NCBI GenBank assembly: GCA_022497155.1 | Contig: MU385714.1 | Location: 558,001-622,000 of the forward strand | Reading direction: 5' to 3' | Source of the DNA: Whalleya microplaca | Lineage: Eukaryota; Ascomycota; Sordariomycetes; Xylariales; Xylariaceae | Length of the DNA stretch: 64,000 nucleotides | Shown: positions 34,001 to 48,302 of the stretch, piece after piece | Numbering within the stretch: the first letter of the stretch is position 1 | How the letters are laid out: each line of letters starts with the position of its first letter | Program-made: the position numbers and the translations under genes | The notes under the pieces: model-generated | Database searches by the model: none | Seen by the model: only the letters and a program-made list of their open reading frames with translations | What the model was told of the DNA's origin: nothing

Positions 34001-37000
34001 CGCGATACAATCATAGAAGATCTAACAAGCGTCTCGGCAGCCCGTGAGCAAACGGGGGGGAGGGGGGACCACTTGTATTGAGCGATTGACGCTATTCAGG
34101 CACGACGTTTGTGATCGCAGGGGACCTTAATCCCAAACCAAGATAACCTAGGCAGATGCCGTGCCCCATCTGTCCATCTGTCCCGTCTTTCAGTCTGGGC
34201 CAGTGACAATAGCTCGAGTTATCTAGGATATACGTATGCAGTTGGCAGTATCGAGTGTCGGGTTCCTAGTCGATCTGCTGGACAACAACTTCATACCTTG
34301 CGGGAAGCTCGGCGATTCGTCGAGGTCACATTCTATGTCCGTTATCAAGCTATCAGGGTAACCCGTGCAGATAGGTCATTTGCGGCAGAGGTGCTTCTTC
34401 GATTAATAAAAATCGAAAGACAGTACCTCCATAGGACAGCCTACCATTTGCCCCGCAGAAGGGTGTCTTCTTCATGGCTGACGAATCACTTCCAACGGAC
34501 GCTATTGATACAGGCACCCAGATTATCTATGTTACTGTGTAGGTCGAACGTGACTTGGCTTCTCAGACCCGAATATTCGCCGTTATCCCCCGAATTTTGC
34601 ATCTACTACGGCAAGGGGGGAGAGAGGGGGAGACAGACTACTGCGTAGAAGATGTCACATCTCTCCTACATATGCGCATGCGAACACCTGACGCTAGCCA
34701 ACAACTGACAGGTAACCGACGATGGAGCATGTGTTTCGGCCGAAACGGAGTACCAGCTAGAGCTACGCACCGGACGGTATTTCGAACGGATGTCAACTCG
34801 GCCCGCAAGTCTAATAAGTGTCGATATATGACGAGAGACCCCCACACACAATGTCTAAATGGTACGATACCGTAATGATGTATGCTATGTACATGTAGTA
34901 GAGCTTGGTTCCACCAGAGGAGGAACTGAGCCACGCATGCGTCTAATATCCCGATCTAATCCGGCTGTTCAGTTGTGTGTCGGTCTTCCTAGTTTCAGAA
35001 ACGGACTACGACGACGACGCAACATCATTTATTGGTTTTCCTCGGGAAACGAACATGTCATATTTTCTTTTTTTAAGGAACCCAAGGGGTGGGCGAGACG
35101 CCGGGTTCAGTGAAGGTCGGCAAGAACATGTGCATGAACCAGATGATCCCCATGGTACCCAATGAACAATGAGAGAGAGCAGGCCAAGATGTCGCTATCT
35201 CACTCGGCTCCCGAGCGCTGGGAAATAACTATGGCCGGCATTGTCTGCGCCGCCCCTCGTTCAATTTCTCGCCGCAGGTTCAGTCGTACCTCTGGCGAAC
35301 CACCAACACGCGCCCGACGGTGTGGCAGGCCAATGGAGCTCGCTGAGTGAGAGAGGCTAAAAGCAATTCCCGAACTACGGGCCTCGCGACGCCTCAGAGC
35401 TCCGAGGCTAAGGTCAAAAATAGCACCAAGGGACGGCGCGCGACGAGCAGCGCACGGCTTTCAGGTGGAGTTGAACATCCACGATATGTACATATCCGGC
35501 AGCAGGGTCTTTTCCATCAGGGTTCATCCCTACTACTGCAAAGTTAATACTCTCGGCGCTAGCTTGATCCGGGGGGACTGGCATATTGAGGGTCTAAGCG
35601 CAAGAGGCTATTAAGCTAGTTCTATATTGTACACGATGGTGCAATCTTGCGACTTGGATCGTCGTTAACTTATTACCTACGCAGTAGTCTCTTCAGCCTC
35701 TTTAACCTCTTTCGTGATCGGTACAGTAAGTCAGTACACTGACGATCCACGATACGATGTTGCGCATGCAGGTAGCCCTATGAAACCTTACAGCATTTTT
35801 TTGTCTCCTACTATTCGTCATGACCTCCGAGGTTCGCAAAGCTACCTAACCGCCTGCCAACATATTTTTCAAATATGTATATGATGGCTTAGCCTGCCAA
35901 ACGTGATCCATCAGCAGAGAATATGCCAGCCAGCCACCAACCCTCACCTCGGTCCTTGGTTAGGAATCGAATACATAGGGCAACGCCGTCTCGACTAACC
36001 TAGCTTCTAGAGATCCTTTACCCAGAGAGCTGGGACGGCTGAAATTTCTCCTAGCCGCCAATCGCTTGAGGAAGATGCACCACCTACAGACCGCCACTAC
36101 ATCGTTTTTGGAATTCTGAATCTGACGCGGATACCGATCGTGGTTTAGCTCCTCAGGGCTGAGATGAAAACTTTGGGAATTGGGGGCAGTGGGTGCGTCG
36201 ATTGGTTGATGGTCCAGCGAGACGACACCCACTTGCTGGTAGTCTAGACCAAAATCAGAACGACGGACCATGCCTTTGGATCTGGAATTGGAGTCATCCA
36301 GTTCTCTTCATGAAGCGCTAATATAAAATACCGCTTCGTAGGGGGGTTCTTTTGACGACGCCAATAATAACCGATGAGCTGCTATATGGTAAATTGGGTT
36401 GGGAAGTCAGACCGCTAGCGAAAAAAAAATCCTTCTACGAGGTGGATCGCCATAGACAAGCTTCAGTTGCTTACTGGCAAAACAGGCTGATAAGAGAGTG
36501 GTCCTTGATATTATAAAGCATGTCGATAGTAAGATATCATCAGTCCTGCTATCGTATAGCCTCAAGTTGACCCGCTTTCGATGACAAGACAACCGCGCCT
36601 TGATTCTTCGAATATCAAACAATAATGTCGAAGATGACCCGAGAAAAGTCGTGAGGATCCATATGCAGGAACCAATATGGACATATCCTTCAAAGATTAT
36701 TGCTTGACGGAGGGCAGACGTGTTCGACGGACCGTAAAACGCCCTCTCGCCTCTCATATCCAGCATTGATACATGCAAGACTTGGAGTTCTGACGCTGTG
36801 CAGCCCAATTTGGTACCTTGCAGATAACAGTCCATCTCACGTAAGACCAGGTGTGGGAGAAGGATTCCATGGCGATTTAGACGAGGTGATTTTCCGGTAA
36901 GCTGCAGCATGACTTGGTCACATGAAAGCTATTCCGTGTGTGTGCATGTGGTTGAGTGCCAACACGACACGTAACGAGGGGGTATGAAGTATGTCATTGC

Positions 37001-40000
37001 AATTTCCTTCGCTCATAATTGACCCCGAGACTCTTCAATACAACCCCGTATATACTACCTACTACGCAGTAGACGTGTAAGTGTTCTTTGCAGAGGGCGT
37101 GCGTCTAAACTCATCGGCACATCCTCATGATCCAATCCGATGCCCTAGAACAAGAAAGGGTTGGAGGCCCATGGGAGAGGTGACAATAGTGCTGTAGCGG
37201 CTCCCAGGGCGCAGTCTTGATTACAAACTGATTGTTGAGATGAATGATATTGAGATTAGTGACACTTCGGCGAGCCGCAAGCCGAGATGATCACGGCCCC
37301 GCTCGTTAAGATCTCACTCATTATAGTCTCTGTTGCGACTCTATAGTTGGTAGGACCCTTGTGCGCCCAGGTAAACGAGCAACTTGGCGAGAGGGAGCTA
37401 AGGAATGGAGTACGGACTAGATTATCTGATTATTAAACTATGTATTCCACGAGAAACTGCCCTGGGGGCCCGGGCACATCTCAATTAACATAGAGGCTGA
37501 GCCATAGCTCTTCGCAACACTATGACGAAGGAGCCAAATGTCCGGGAAATTCCGTGGAGCAATGAGCTCTGACCGCCGTGAAACGAGATGGAATAGGTAG
37601 GCTCACGAAAAAAGGAGGAAGTGTATCCCCCACAATATTGCTCTTGGCCTAGCCGATGAACACCATGCACAACTTATACCCTGTACTTGCATCGGCATTG
37701 CCCAAATGGGAAAGATATGCCCGATAGACGACATCGTCAGCCGACTCACGTTGAAGTTTGGATCTTCCTCTGGTATCTGGCTAGTACTAGTGATAGTCGC
37801 CCCTGTCAAGACCCTGGGTTAATGAACAATTGCGCTCTCTGATAATCCATTCGCCAGCGTGGCACAGACGACAGCTGATTAGAGATCTTGCTGATAATGC
37901 CGTACGAGGTCCAGGGTTTTCAATTTTATCTTTTTGTCTACTCCAAATCCGTACTTAGTTGCGAAAATCTCTGTTCTGACATTTGGTAGTTCTCCAGATC
38001 CTCCCCATGTCCAGAGGGACTAGCCGCAAAATTGACTTTCTCGTCAACGTGGGAAGCCCCTTGAAGCAATTTCCTGACTTGTACAGATGGCAGCGTTCGT
38101 AAAGCCACGAATCATGACAACCCTGTCCAGAGTCTTGATAGACGATCATTAACCTTAACTTCATGCTCAAGGGTCTACGTAAGACTACTATCAATTTTAG
38201 CGACGTCGATGAGGCCCAGCAATTGAGCTGGTAATAATATGAGACTTCAAGATGTTCAAGCAGTTCTCCAGATTTCCTTCATAGTTACATGCATACGTAG
38301 CACTACGACCCCTGGAGTTGATATCCAATTCCGCTATGGAGATATACAACGGAACGGGCCCGCTACAAGCTAAAAGTTTTGTTGTATGTCGATATGGTTA
38401 GCTCGAGGTATTCTTCAAGCTTGATCTCTATAGAGAGTACATACATTTCTACTATACAATACACACTATCGTTGTTAGTTTTCCCAGCCAAACGTGTATA
38501 GTTTTACTACAAGGGACCACTGAATAACATTATTTCGAGATGCACGACAGGTATAGCGCCCTTCACCAGGTCAAATTTAGATTATATACTACCTAGGTAT
38601 GTAGTTTAATATATACCATTTTTCATCATATAGTCCTACTATGTACTACCACTAATTGAAATCAGGGGCTTGAAGGGGCCTTATGACGATATTCAAATTC
38701 TATGAGCAATTAATTTATTCCTATAGTGGTCGAAGATACACATGGAAGTAGTGGCCAAATTAGATAGTCTGCCAGTCTGCGTGACACTGATCCAAGAGGA
38801 CAAGCCAATCATTAGCTAATGCTGCTAGCATTATAACAGTCATCCAGTGTCAAAAAGTTTCAGAAGAACACCAAATAAATAAGTCTTGTAGAATCGCATC
38901 AGATTCCACTCAGCAGCTCGGCTAACATATCGATATTATTGTGTGTAAACCGTACGTATAGCCAAAACCGAGCAAGGGGTTTATAGCCTGCAGGGCTAGC
39001 GTCCACCAAAGGACCCTTCTCTTAGCATTAGCCCATGCTGTTGGATCGTCGTTTGTTGGTGATGGTTCAAATTGAAACAGCGAGCCACGTGAAGCGAGTT
39101 GCAGCTTTCGTGCAGCTGTTCGTTACCTAACCTTAATTACTTTTCCTTCATTTATGTTAGGTTGACGCAGACTCAATACACACATCCAACATACATACTA
39201 TGTAGTATATATAAGTGATAGGTCAGATCGAGAAACCCCGCATTTCGGATTTTATTGAAGCTTGGATCCTGGCAGCCTAGGAATGCAGCATCGAGGTTCA
39301 AGCCTTGTGTAAATCCTGCTATTTTATCATCGAACACTAAGGCCGTTATTATACAATAAGCATGCCCTGGTACGAATGGATGGCCGCATGTTACCGTGCG
39401 CAAGTCGACCAAGTAGCTAACCTTAGGTAGGCAGATATGCAACACGACCTATGTTGTTGCCCCTTTTCGTGCTTCGTCGAACATTGCAAGTCGACCCCAA
39501 GGCAACGGTTGGGCGTAACGCCATAATACATGTACTTCGCCCGTGACGTGGTGTTACATTGTTGCATGGTCCTCATTGGTGCATATAATAATGTCCACGG
39601 CTTTTCCCTGGCATCAAATATTACAGACGTAGTACGGAATATATACTACGCTAGTTTCGACATCCCCCCCAGCATCCCACCAACCACGCCAACTCAGGAT
39701 TAATAAACAAGTATACGCTAGCACGATAGGTCCGGTGATAGCTCTTACTTTTATCAAGTCTATATGGGGATATCGCGTAGTCGAAACCCGGCTGCCTTGA
39801 TCTGCCATGGCGATCACACACCTTTCGGAACCTCTTTTTGCTCATGCCAGATCTTAGCCTCATCTGTTCTGCTAGCTCCCTTCAGCATAAGGCGGCCTAG
39901 CAGCCCTAGGTATCGTTGGGAAGGGTCAAGCTGAACGAAAGCAAATCGCCGCATAATTAGCGGGTTTTATTACCCTTGTAGCGGAGCGAAATGTGCACAC

Positions 40001-43000
40001 GTGAGGTTTGCCCCAGCGATTTGGCTTCAAAGGAAAATTGTAGGCATCGTTGAAACACGGTTATCCTGAACGGAGGGTGAGGATCCTTATCCTAGGCGGT
40101 GATTATCCAAGGCTAGACTCAGAAGGCGATATGTCATGTCACACAAGAAAGATGCCTTACTAGGCAATGCCGCTTTCCAACCGTTGTCAACGGAATTCCA
40201 GGCCTCATACGTAGTATACGAGGTATCCCGTACAGGCGCTGACTCTTACCTCCTCGATTTCCCACGTCGCACAGCGCCTTACTTGCCCAAGAAATAAGGA
40301 CCTTGGTACATACGTTCGCAAGACAGCCGGTAGCCTGCCGTAGAATTGGCAATATTACTGCACGCGGTGGTTAGCATATCGCCGGTGGCCGGCCAGTTTG
40401 TGGCACCGCCTTGCACACCATCTCATCTTCCATTGCGCTTCGATCACCGAGAGTGCCCTATGGGTGAGCGAGGCAAAATGCTTCGTCATGGCTTGGGCTA
40501 GGCCCATCCTCGATTATGATCAAGGTGTCGAATCGGTGGACCAGATGCTGCACCTATCTCGTTGGGGTATGTCTACTTCGCTTTCCTGCAGGCTCGATGC
40601 TGCAAGACTGTTAGCTCGTGCAGTTCGAAGCTTGGCCAGACTCCTTCCTGCCACTCGTTGGATAATATAATGTGAAAAGGACAAGCTCCCTCGTGGCACC
40701 AAGCACCATGATGCTGATCGCATGACGTTAGCCAGATGCAGGTCGGGAAGCACCTCATCATTGTGATATGTCCTTTTTCTCCCAGGTAAAAAGTCTAGAC
40801 AAGACCCTCGTCAAATTAAAGAATTGAAGATCTGGCTGTAGGTGAAGTCCTATCACAACAGGACGCCACCAACAGGCAGGAAGCTCACCTCTACGTCAAT
40901 GCCACGTTATTCCTACCGTTACTGTAACGCTGGGCCGCATAGTTGGGCGTCGTCCTCGGGCTGGGAGGATTCAAGGGCCTTGCTCTCCTATTGGCCTCCC
41001 CGCACCGACGCTGCGGTTCCATCATTTCTTATCACACTGGTGGCTGGATGGGCAAGATTTGGGGAAGACCCGAAACTCGAGCCTTCAGGAGTTCGGTAGC
41101 ACAGGATTCGTTCCTGATGAGATTGCACGTTGTCGTTGACTATCCCTTGCATTCGTTGGCTGACTGCCCGATGCCTGAACAAGCGAACGGTGGCTTCGGG
41201 TCCCTGCCACGAATCCCCTAACGTCACCAGAACTGTTGCCGCCTCTCCTGGTGTTGGTGCTTCATGTGTCAGTCGTCCTCATTGTCGTGCCCTCAGCCTT
41301 GTGGGGAAGCGCGGTGTGCAACCTGTTAGAGTTGGGCATTGTCGTGAAATATTGGGAGACCATTACCACGTAATACTTGGCTGGATTTTTTCCCCCTCGT
41401 ATTCTTATTCCCATTCTACCGGACAGAAGGGGACCCCGAACCAGGAACGACTACCAACGCAGCCCTCTTGTTTCCCGGTGGGAAGGTAGACTAAGGAGCC
41501 GGCCACAGTTATCCGCATCTGGGACATATCCAAGCACGGAGCGACACAGCCGAAACAGGGCATAAGCTGGGAATACTAGGTGCATTGGTAGGTCGGGTAT
41601 GGTAAGCAGACCTTATTGATGGCAGACTAAAAGGACCAATCTTCGAACAGGAGGTTGACAAGCAATCCTGTTCCTGTAACATGGTTATCATCCTATCAGC
41701 TGTTGCTGAGACTAGTCCAGAACGAAAGGATGCTCTCCAGCTACGACGGTATCCGATTGTTTCCAATCGCATTCGCCCATGATCTAGGATAGCCACAAAT
41801 CATCGCATGACAATCGATTATGATAGCTAGGGTTTCCACGTACATACGACTATCAAGGAATTCCGTTATTTGATGCATGGGGGGAAACACGGCAACAGTA
41901 TGCGAGCCACACACGGTAGAACCCTGGCCATTTTGCCTCGATGCTATCCGATGCCGAACATTCCGCCCTCTTCTCTGGAAGTTTGCGTGACAACATCGTA
42001 GATTCTTTGGCCCCGGATACCACTCAGCGGTTGGCATTGAGGTGGCGGCGTGCTACCTGCCTATGCATTGAAAGCCGTCCGGAGCTCAGGGGCAGACGCA
42101 ACTACCCGCGCGGTGTCGTGCAACACAACACGACGCTTCACTTTACGCCACTGTGAAGTAGATAAATACAATTGTGTAGCAAGGCGCAAGGACGCCTCTC
42201 TGAGATCGAAGACCAGAGCTGCAACCACCCGAGTCACGATGAATTGCACCCCCTTCACACTGCAGCTGTCCGCTTTTCAACCATCTCTATCCCGATAAAG
42301 GTTATCATAAATTACAACGAGCTCGCCGAGTTGTTTAGGCCACATGATATAGGAGCTTCGGTGGTCTCATGACTGCGTGCGTATGCACCTATCCGTCTGC
42401 CGGTCATCGTTAGAGCTTGCATCCGAGATCGCAGGCCTCGAAGGGGGGTTACCTTCCTCCGACTCCGAGCTAGGGGACCTCATATCCCCTCCTGCCTTAT
42501 TGTCGTGCTATCTCTTCGGAATCGCGGCATACTGTTGTGAGTAACCGCCCAATCCGAAAGTTCGCCGGGATGCATATGATCTAGATCAGCCATCCCCAAA
42601 TTTCCTGTTTCCTGACTCGGCAATTATGGCCTCCATCAATACAGGTGATTATCAAGGAATCCGTCATTACTGCCACCTTGGAAGAATCCTACTACAATAA
42701 CGGCAACTTTCTCCTTTCTTCACATACCCTTGTTTTGCGGGGTTAGTTCACGATGGGCCTTTTCTCACACTGATATGTTCTCGCTGTCGATATCCTTAGT
42801 CTTATTCTCCTGTAATCGAGCCACCTCTGAGTCAATAAGTGGTGTGAGCAAGTATAATGTCCGCAGCCACGGTGGCAGGCGACGACCTTGTTCCCAGAAA
42901 AGTTAGCGACAGTGGCGGATGATGGGTTCTAGACCTCCAGCCGGACGCTGTCCAATTCCCTTCATTTCATGCGTCCACGAGCCTACGGCCATGAGAGACT

Positions 43001-43325
43001 ACAAGATGCAACACACTGGAATCGACCAGTCTCAATGGCACGCATAAAGTTGTGGCGTCGGAAACATGCGTCCGGGCTTGCGAAGAAGGAGGTAGAGGAG
43101 TCACCTTTTACACACACTTGCTAGTTTAAGTTCTGTTATATTACTGTGTAGAGCGGAGTGGTTTGTAGTTGATTATTTGAGGTGACATATAGTTGGCGTT
43201 GGTTTTATGTGAGTCTTATTTTTATTAACATGTCAGTCCTCATAAGTAGGTACTTGACTGCATTTTCATGAGGGAATTTCTCTTGGAGACAATCATAGAG
43301 TTCCTGGCTCTGACCATTACACAAG

Positions 43326-43423
43326 GCAGCTCTCTCACCCTCAATCCCGCCTCAGCTCGAGGGGATTCCTTTACTACACGTAGGCGTTCAGAGAAAAGAC
43401 CCTTTTTTTTTTTTTTTTTTTTT
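43326..43423. repeat. Repeat copy A ending in a 21-T run, left of the assembly gap
   Basis: GCAGCTCTCTCACCCTCAA through TTTACTACACGTAGGCGTTC to a T21 run at 43403-43423. It is closely similar to 43517-43613. Confidence 0.85.
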
Positions 43424-43506
43424 GGTGGAGTAGGGGAGGGGAGTTCCAGGTGGGTACTTTGTGGGAGATTCCCCGGAGCGGGCGAAGGCCGTGTGGGCAC
43501 GCCTGG

Positions 43507-43516
43507 NNNNNNNNNN
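43507..43516. other. Assembly gap (10 N)
   Basis: Ten ambiguous bases, probably a placeholder of unknown true length, lying directly before the second copy of the flanking repeat. Confidence 0.95.
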
Positions 43517-43593
43517 GCAGCTCTCGCACCCTCAAACCCGCCTCCGCACGAGGGGTTTCCTTTACTACACTTAGGCGTTCTCACAAAAGACCC

Positions 43594-43625
<32 letters not shown>
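43517..43625. repeat. Repeat copy B ending in T20 then A12, right of the assembly gap
   Basis: It starts GCAGCTCTCGCACCCTCAA, matches copy A with scattered substitutions, then has T20 (43594-43613) followed directly by A12 (43614-43625). Two near-identical homopolymer-tailed copies around a gap suggest a collapsed or mis-joined tandem repeat. Confidence 0.85.
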
Positions 43626-43626
<1 letters not shown>

Positions 43627-44524
43627 GATATACCATGTGATTAATCATTGCTAGATTCACAGCAACATTCGAAGGCACTTTCTGCAAACCGAAGCCTGCA
43701 TATCGATGGGGATACTATTACTTCGTCGACCTCACAGGCTGACTAGGCGCGCCTATGGCTATAGTCTAGGCAGATAACTTAGATGTTCATGTCAGTTTAG
43801 GAATTGGGTTGATAAGACTAACCTGGGTCAGAAAGAGTCAATTAAGCGAATGGAAAATAGCTAAGCATCCTGTTGAGCTGCCATACCCCACGGTTCTTAA
43901 ACCTCGAGTCACATAGGTAAATGGCGAGATTTCTATATGGGTTCTCTAGATTCCAAACTATTTACCCAATATGCATTCGAATCATAATCGCTTCGTTATT
44001 TGGATACTGGCATATAACTATGTTACATTGGCCATGTGACACTCTTATGTAATCAATTCATATAGTATCCGACTTGAGGGGGCGGCGCATACAGTGAGTC
44101 GCTGCATACAGGATAGCCGAGCCTATCAGAAAGACGATCGCGCTCTAGTCAATAGTCCTTTTCTAAGCATAGCCGTGCCTAATTCTGTTGTCAGCCATCA
44201 TCACAATTCGTATATGCTACTCAAAAAAGACACGATCCTTCTTTTGTTCGGTGTGAACTACAAGCACATATATCGACTAGACACCTCGTTGTGCCACGAG
44301 CTATCACATCCAGGGCAATTTTGCTCTATCACCTCACAACGGCAACTTAAAGGACACACTCGACCGAGCCTCGTTGATTGCCTAACGTTGCTACCCAGCC
44401 CCTGACGGTGGAGCCTCCGCGATACGAACTTGCTTCGGACGACAGCTTGGCAGAAAAAAAAAAAAACTTACACTACTATACGTAGTCACTATATATTAGT
44501 GAATCCTGGATTCTGAATAATATA
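43626..44524. other. Region upstream of the HET gene
   Basis: About 900 bp without a supportable gene; presumably the HET promoter. It has a poly-A run at about 44454-44466 and an ACTATACGTAGTCACTATATA stretch just before the start codon. Confidence 0.5.
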
Positions 44525-46750
44525 ATGGACCGCAAAAGTGAGATGAGCGCGACTATCCAGGCCAGCGCAACCGAGGACATTGGAAGTGATGAAGTCCAGA
44601 TTTCAAGAGAGTCGGTTCCTGTAATCGATTTGCCCCATAGGTGGGATGAAGAAGGGAGGCTTGTAAAGGAAACGATACCCGCGAAGTGTCATGTCTGCGA
44701 CTGGAGCGGCGATCCCCGAAGTCTTGTTAACTTATGTCTCTTGAGATTGGAGGCTAAAGAGCCTCCGAAATCTGGTATTTTCCCACGAGAATGTGCTTCT
44801 TGCCAACTCATGAGCAGTATCATTCATAAAATAGTCTCTATCGAGAACAGAACTATAACAGAAAAAGACATGGCATATGTCCGGGAAGACCTAGGATGCC
44901 TTCCATCCCCCCCCCCTCCACAGGATAAACCCAACCTAAGTCTCTTTACAAACTTGAATACCTATGGAACGCATTTCAAACGCTACAGGATTCCCACGTA
45001 TGAGTGGAAACATGCTGATCTATCATTCGGGACCTCATCTCAATGGGCACTGAACCGGATTTCAGAGTGTCAACAGTCACATGAGACATGCCGTGAAGCT
45101 AAAAAAAGTGATAGCACATTCAAGCCTTCTCGGTTAATCAACGTCGATGCTGAAGGGCTAGGGAAGGATGTCGTGCTCGTGGACAGCGCTTCTGTGCATC
45201 CGGAGTCACCGTACGTCGCGCTTAGTTACTGCTGGGGGAAATACATACCGGAATGCATGACTACCCCTAAAACAGTGAAGAAGAACATGCAGAGAATTCC
45301 GTGGTCAACTATGCCGTTGACTTTCCAGGATGCCGTTGACTTTACACGTAGCCTTGACGTGAAGTACTTGTGGATCGATAGTATTTGTATAATTCAGGGG
45401 GATCGGAAAGATTGGCGCCACGAAGCAGGAAAAATGCTTCAGGTGTACGGAAACGCACATGTGACGTTGGCTTGCACGTTTGGTCACTCAAGCACTTCAG
45501 GACTTCGTTCGAAGTCGGTGGAAGATGGATCGATTAAGTTAGCAGAGCTACGTCTTGGCCAAAATCTCTGCCCAATATACATGCGACGAGATCATCTTGA
45601 AGGAGGTTTAAGACACCAAATACCAATATGGGGACCTTTGTTCCATCGAGCCTGGACGTACCAGGAGCGCATGATTTCCCCAAGGGTACTTTACTTTACT
45701 GAACGTGAGAGTGAGTCATTTACATTTCTTCCGTCCTGAATCAGTAGTCAAATTTCCTCACTGTATGATTTTCGGTATTTGAACGCTCCTGAGTCGGGTT
45801 GCAGATCTCTCAATAAGTCGCCAAACTATCTGGAAATACTGACTTCCGATATTGTAGTCATCTTCGAATGCTTCAGTGCTAAATCTTGCGAGTGTGATTA
45901 CATTCAACCCCTTGGGAGAGATGTACCAGAGGTTGAATCCAGCAAAGAAATGTTCTTCAAGGGAGTCATTGACGGCTATCGTGACGCATGGCCATCGGAT
46001 ATATCATATATCTGGACGGATCAGATTGTACCAGAATATTCGATACTAGGCTTGACTTTGCCCCGTGACAGGTTGCCTGCCATTGGGGCTATAGCTGAAC
46101 AATTCCAGAGGGTTCTCCCGAACGAAACCTATCTAGCGGGTCTGTGGTCGGGTACCCTCATTACTGACTTACTCTGGTACTGTGAGAGCCTCGTTATCAA
46201 GGACCCACAGGGAAAAAATAAACTGAGTCGACCATATTCATTGCCGACTTGGTCCTGGGCATCTCTTCAAAGTGGTGTAACCTTTCCTTATTTCGATGAA
46301 GTACAAAATAATGCGAAAGTCGTTGAAGCGAGGTGCCAATATGTGGAAGATAATCCCTTTGGTGTTTTAGAGAGCAGTGAATTGGTCTTGCGCGGGAGCC
46401 TGTTGCCTTGCATAGTCGAATGGCAAGATCTCAAACCCAGCATCCTATTTTGGTCTGCAGGGGAACTGACCAGGTTTGATGATCAGGGGGTTAGAGATCC
46501 GTACATGGATTACGATGGCACCGGGTACCAAAGTATCCCTCAGAGACAGGAGGTTTATCTACTTGAGATGATTAAAATGGAGCTGGATCGTTTTGACTGG
46601 ACACATATTCTTCTTATCCTCCGCCGTGAAGAGGCGGGTAAAAATATCTTTTCGAGAGCAGGTCTATTGATCACCGAGAACTACTATAGGTCTGGGCTTG
46701 CTGGGGCTTTTATAGAGCAGGCTCGGATAGTGAATTGTGAGATTCGCTGA
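44525..46750 (+). CDS. HET-domain (heterokaryon incompatibility) protein
   Basis: Two exons, 44525-45710 and 45858-46750, giving 692 aa. The first open frame seems to stop at 45739, but a GTGAGT donor at 45711, an ACTGAC branch-like site and a TATTGTAG acceptor at 45857 remove 147 bp and restore the frame across the conserved YFTERE-x-x-FEC block. The HET domain (about residues 229-370) shows YVALSYCWG, PLTFQDAV, LDVKYLWIDSICIIQ and RAWTYQERM. Upstream are two CxxC pairs (55/58, 90/93). Downstream, LPTWSWASL is the usual post-HET block. HET proteins trigger cell death after fusion of unlike hyphae in several ascomycetes; that role is inferred for this one. An ATG seven codons in (44543) is an alternative start. 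The gene sits alone next to gene-free DNA, typical of accessory HET loci. Confidence 0.92.
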
Positions 46751-48071
46751 AGGCGCGTGCTAGCCTAGTGCCTTAGGTCTGTCTAGTTGTCATTTTCCTG
46801 AACTCAGCAGATAAGGCATATGTTGATATATTTCACACCAAGTGAGACTTTTCTGTAGCTATTCAACAGTATCAAGCTCCGTGTCTGAGCTGAATCATAG
46901 CGGATCTGATCCATTTCGATATGTGATGACTATGCCTGTAGACCAAAATAGGAGTATTTTCATTTCAGCCACTGAAATCACTCGGCATCTAGTTTCCATG
47001 ACCTCGAGGCCCTGGTATACCATCCCTACAGCGTTCTGAAGTTCGCTATATAACTAGTTTGATATAACGCATCAACGGCCTTGGGGAAAGCCCCTACCTT
47101 TCCCATCGAGCTCATCGGAGGCGGCATAACGAGACTGGTTTCTATAATTTTCTTGCTGTACCAATTTGCTTAGTACTTGCTCAGTATAGCGCTCATCTAA
47201 CCCCTCTACTTAGTGTCTATAAGACGAACATCCTCTCCTTCTTAAGTCACGGTGGTCAGCCTCTCGAGGTCCTCTATGAATAGAAGCTTATTCATGTCTT
47301 CATATTCTACACTAGCCTACCAGAGCTTCCAGGCACGATTATTTCCTGCCATATCTGGCTATGTATGTAGCCAAGTGTATACAACGATTATGCAGAATTC
47401 CCTGACAAGTTTGGCGCTGGGCTACTCACTTTACATACGTATCCAGTCTTCCGCGGCGGCAGAGCCGGAGGGCGTCTCACTCAACCACTATATCCAGAAC
47501 CCGGGGTTCGGTATACATCTTGAAAAGAGTCTACACTTACTGTATCTGCTTCCCCTTTTTATGGCTCGCTGCTCATTCACGTGCTAATATCCTGTCCGGC
47601 GAGTATCGAGACAGAGACTGCTTGCGCGCTAGGCATAGGATTACAAGGAGGCGAGTAGCAGAGCCCTATTCGCTCACGATGCAAATACACATAGCCATGA
47701 CGACAGCGCAAATCACAGCCTAACATACCACCTACCAAGCACCCAGCCACTCACTTGAACGGCATAAAAGCCTCTAGGTATATATCGGCTGCAATTTTCC
47801 TCATCGTCACCGACAGCAACACACAAGCACACATACATCATCACAACGCCATCCGTCGGGGGAATAAAACCATCATCATCACATGGAATCGTAGTTGATT
47901 ATCCGCTTAAACCCTTGTTTGCTTGCCTCACGGGCAGCAACAACAACTACTACCTACTACCTAAGCCCGTATTTCCGTCTGCCTGCCTTGTCTTGCCCTG
48001 CCTGACTGCCTACAGCAAAGAACCGCGTAACGCACGTAAGTAAGTTAGTAGTATCTCATCTCGACGTACCA

Positions 48072-48095
48072 TGCCGTGCCGTGCCGTGCCGTGCC
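48072..48095. repeat. (CCGTG)n pentanucleotide repeat
   Basis: Four to five tandem GCCGT units. Confidence 0.9.
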
Positions 48096-48284
48096 ATCGT
48101 CACCGCACCAAATCAACCAGATACGCATAAGCGGCTGCCCTCTTCTTTCATAACCTTCTTTCCCTGCCTGTCTGTCTTGTCTGTCTGTCTGCCTGCCCAG
48201 CTAGCCATCGCCCCTTTTTTTGATTCGTTCATGATCCGCTACCTCGTTACCAAACCAACCAGGCGAACGAACGCTCTGCAGAAA

Positions 48285-48302
48285 AGAGAGAGAGAGAGAG
48301 AG
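48285..48302. repeat. (GA)n microsatellite
   Basis: Nine contiguous GA dinucleotides. Confidence 0.9.

Larger units (their letters stand above)
28896..43321. other. Long gene-sparse stretch, about 14.4 kb
   Basis: No gene, tRNA or intact transposon is supportable. Composition is ordinary and there is no RIP-like AT block. Overlapping short open frames on both strands (largest 167 codons at 36407-36910, minus) lack recognisable domains or splice partners. The first about 500 bp should carry the Ecl1-like promoter and leader. Low-complexity tracts occur at 29740-29900 and 30830-31010. Confidence 0.45.

Noticed and set aside
36407..36910. 167-codon minus-strand ORF
   Set aside because: No recognisable domain, odd composition and no splice partners; length is plausible by chance in a region this long.
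39260..39310. Possible tRNA B-box GAGGTTCAAGCCT
   Set aside because: No matching A-box geometry or acceptor stem.
43240..43644. ORFs spanning the N gap
   Set aside because: They run through unknown bases and homopolymers, so the frames are meaningless.
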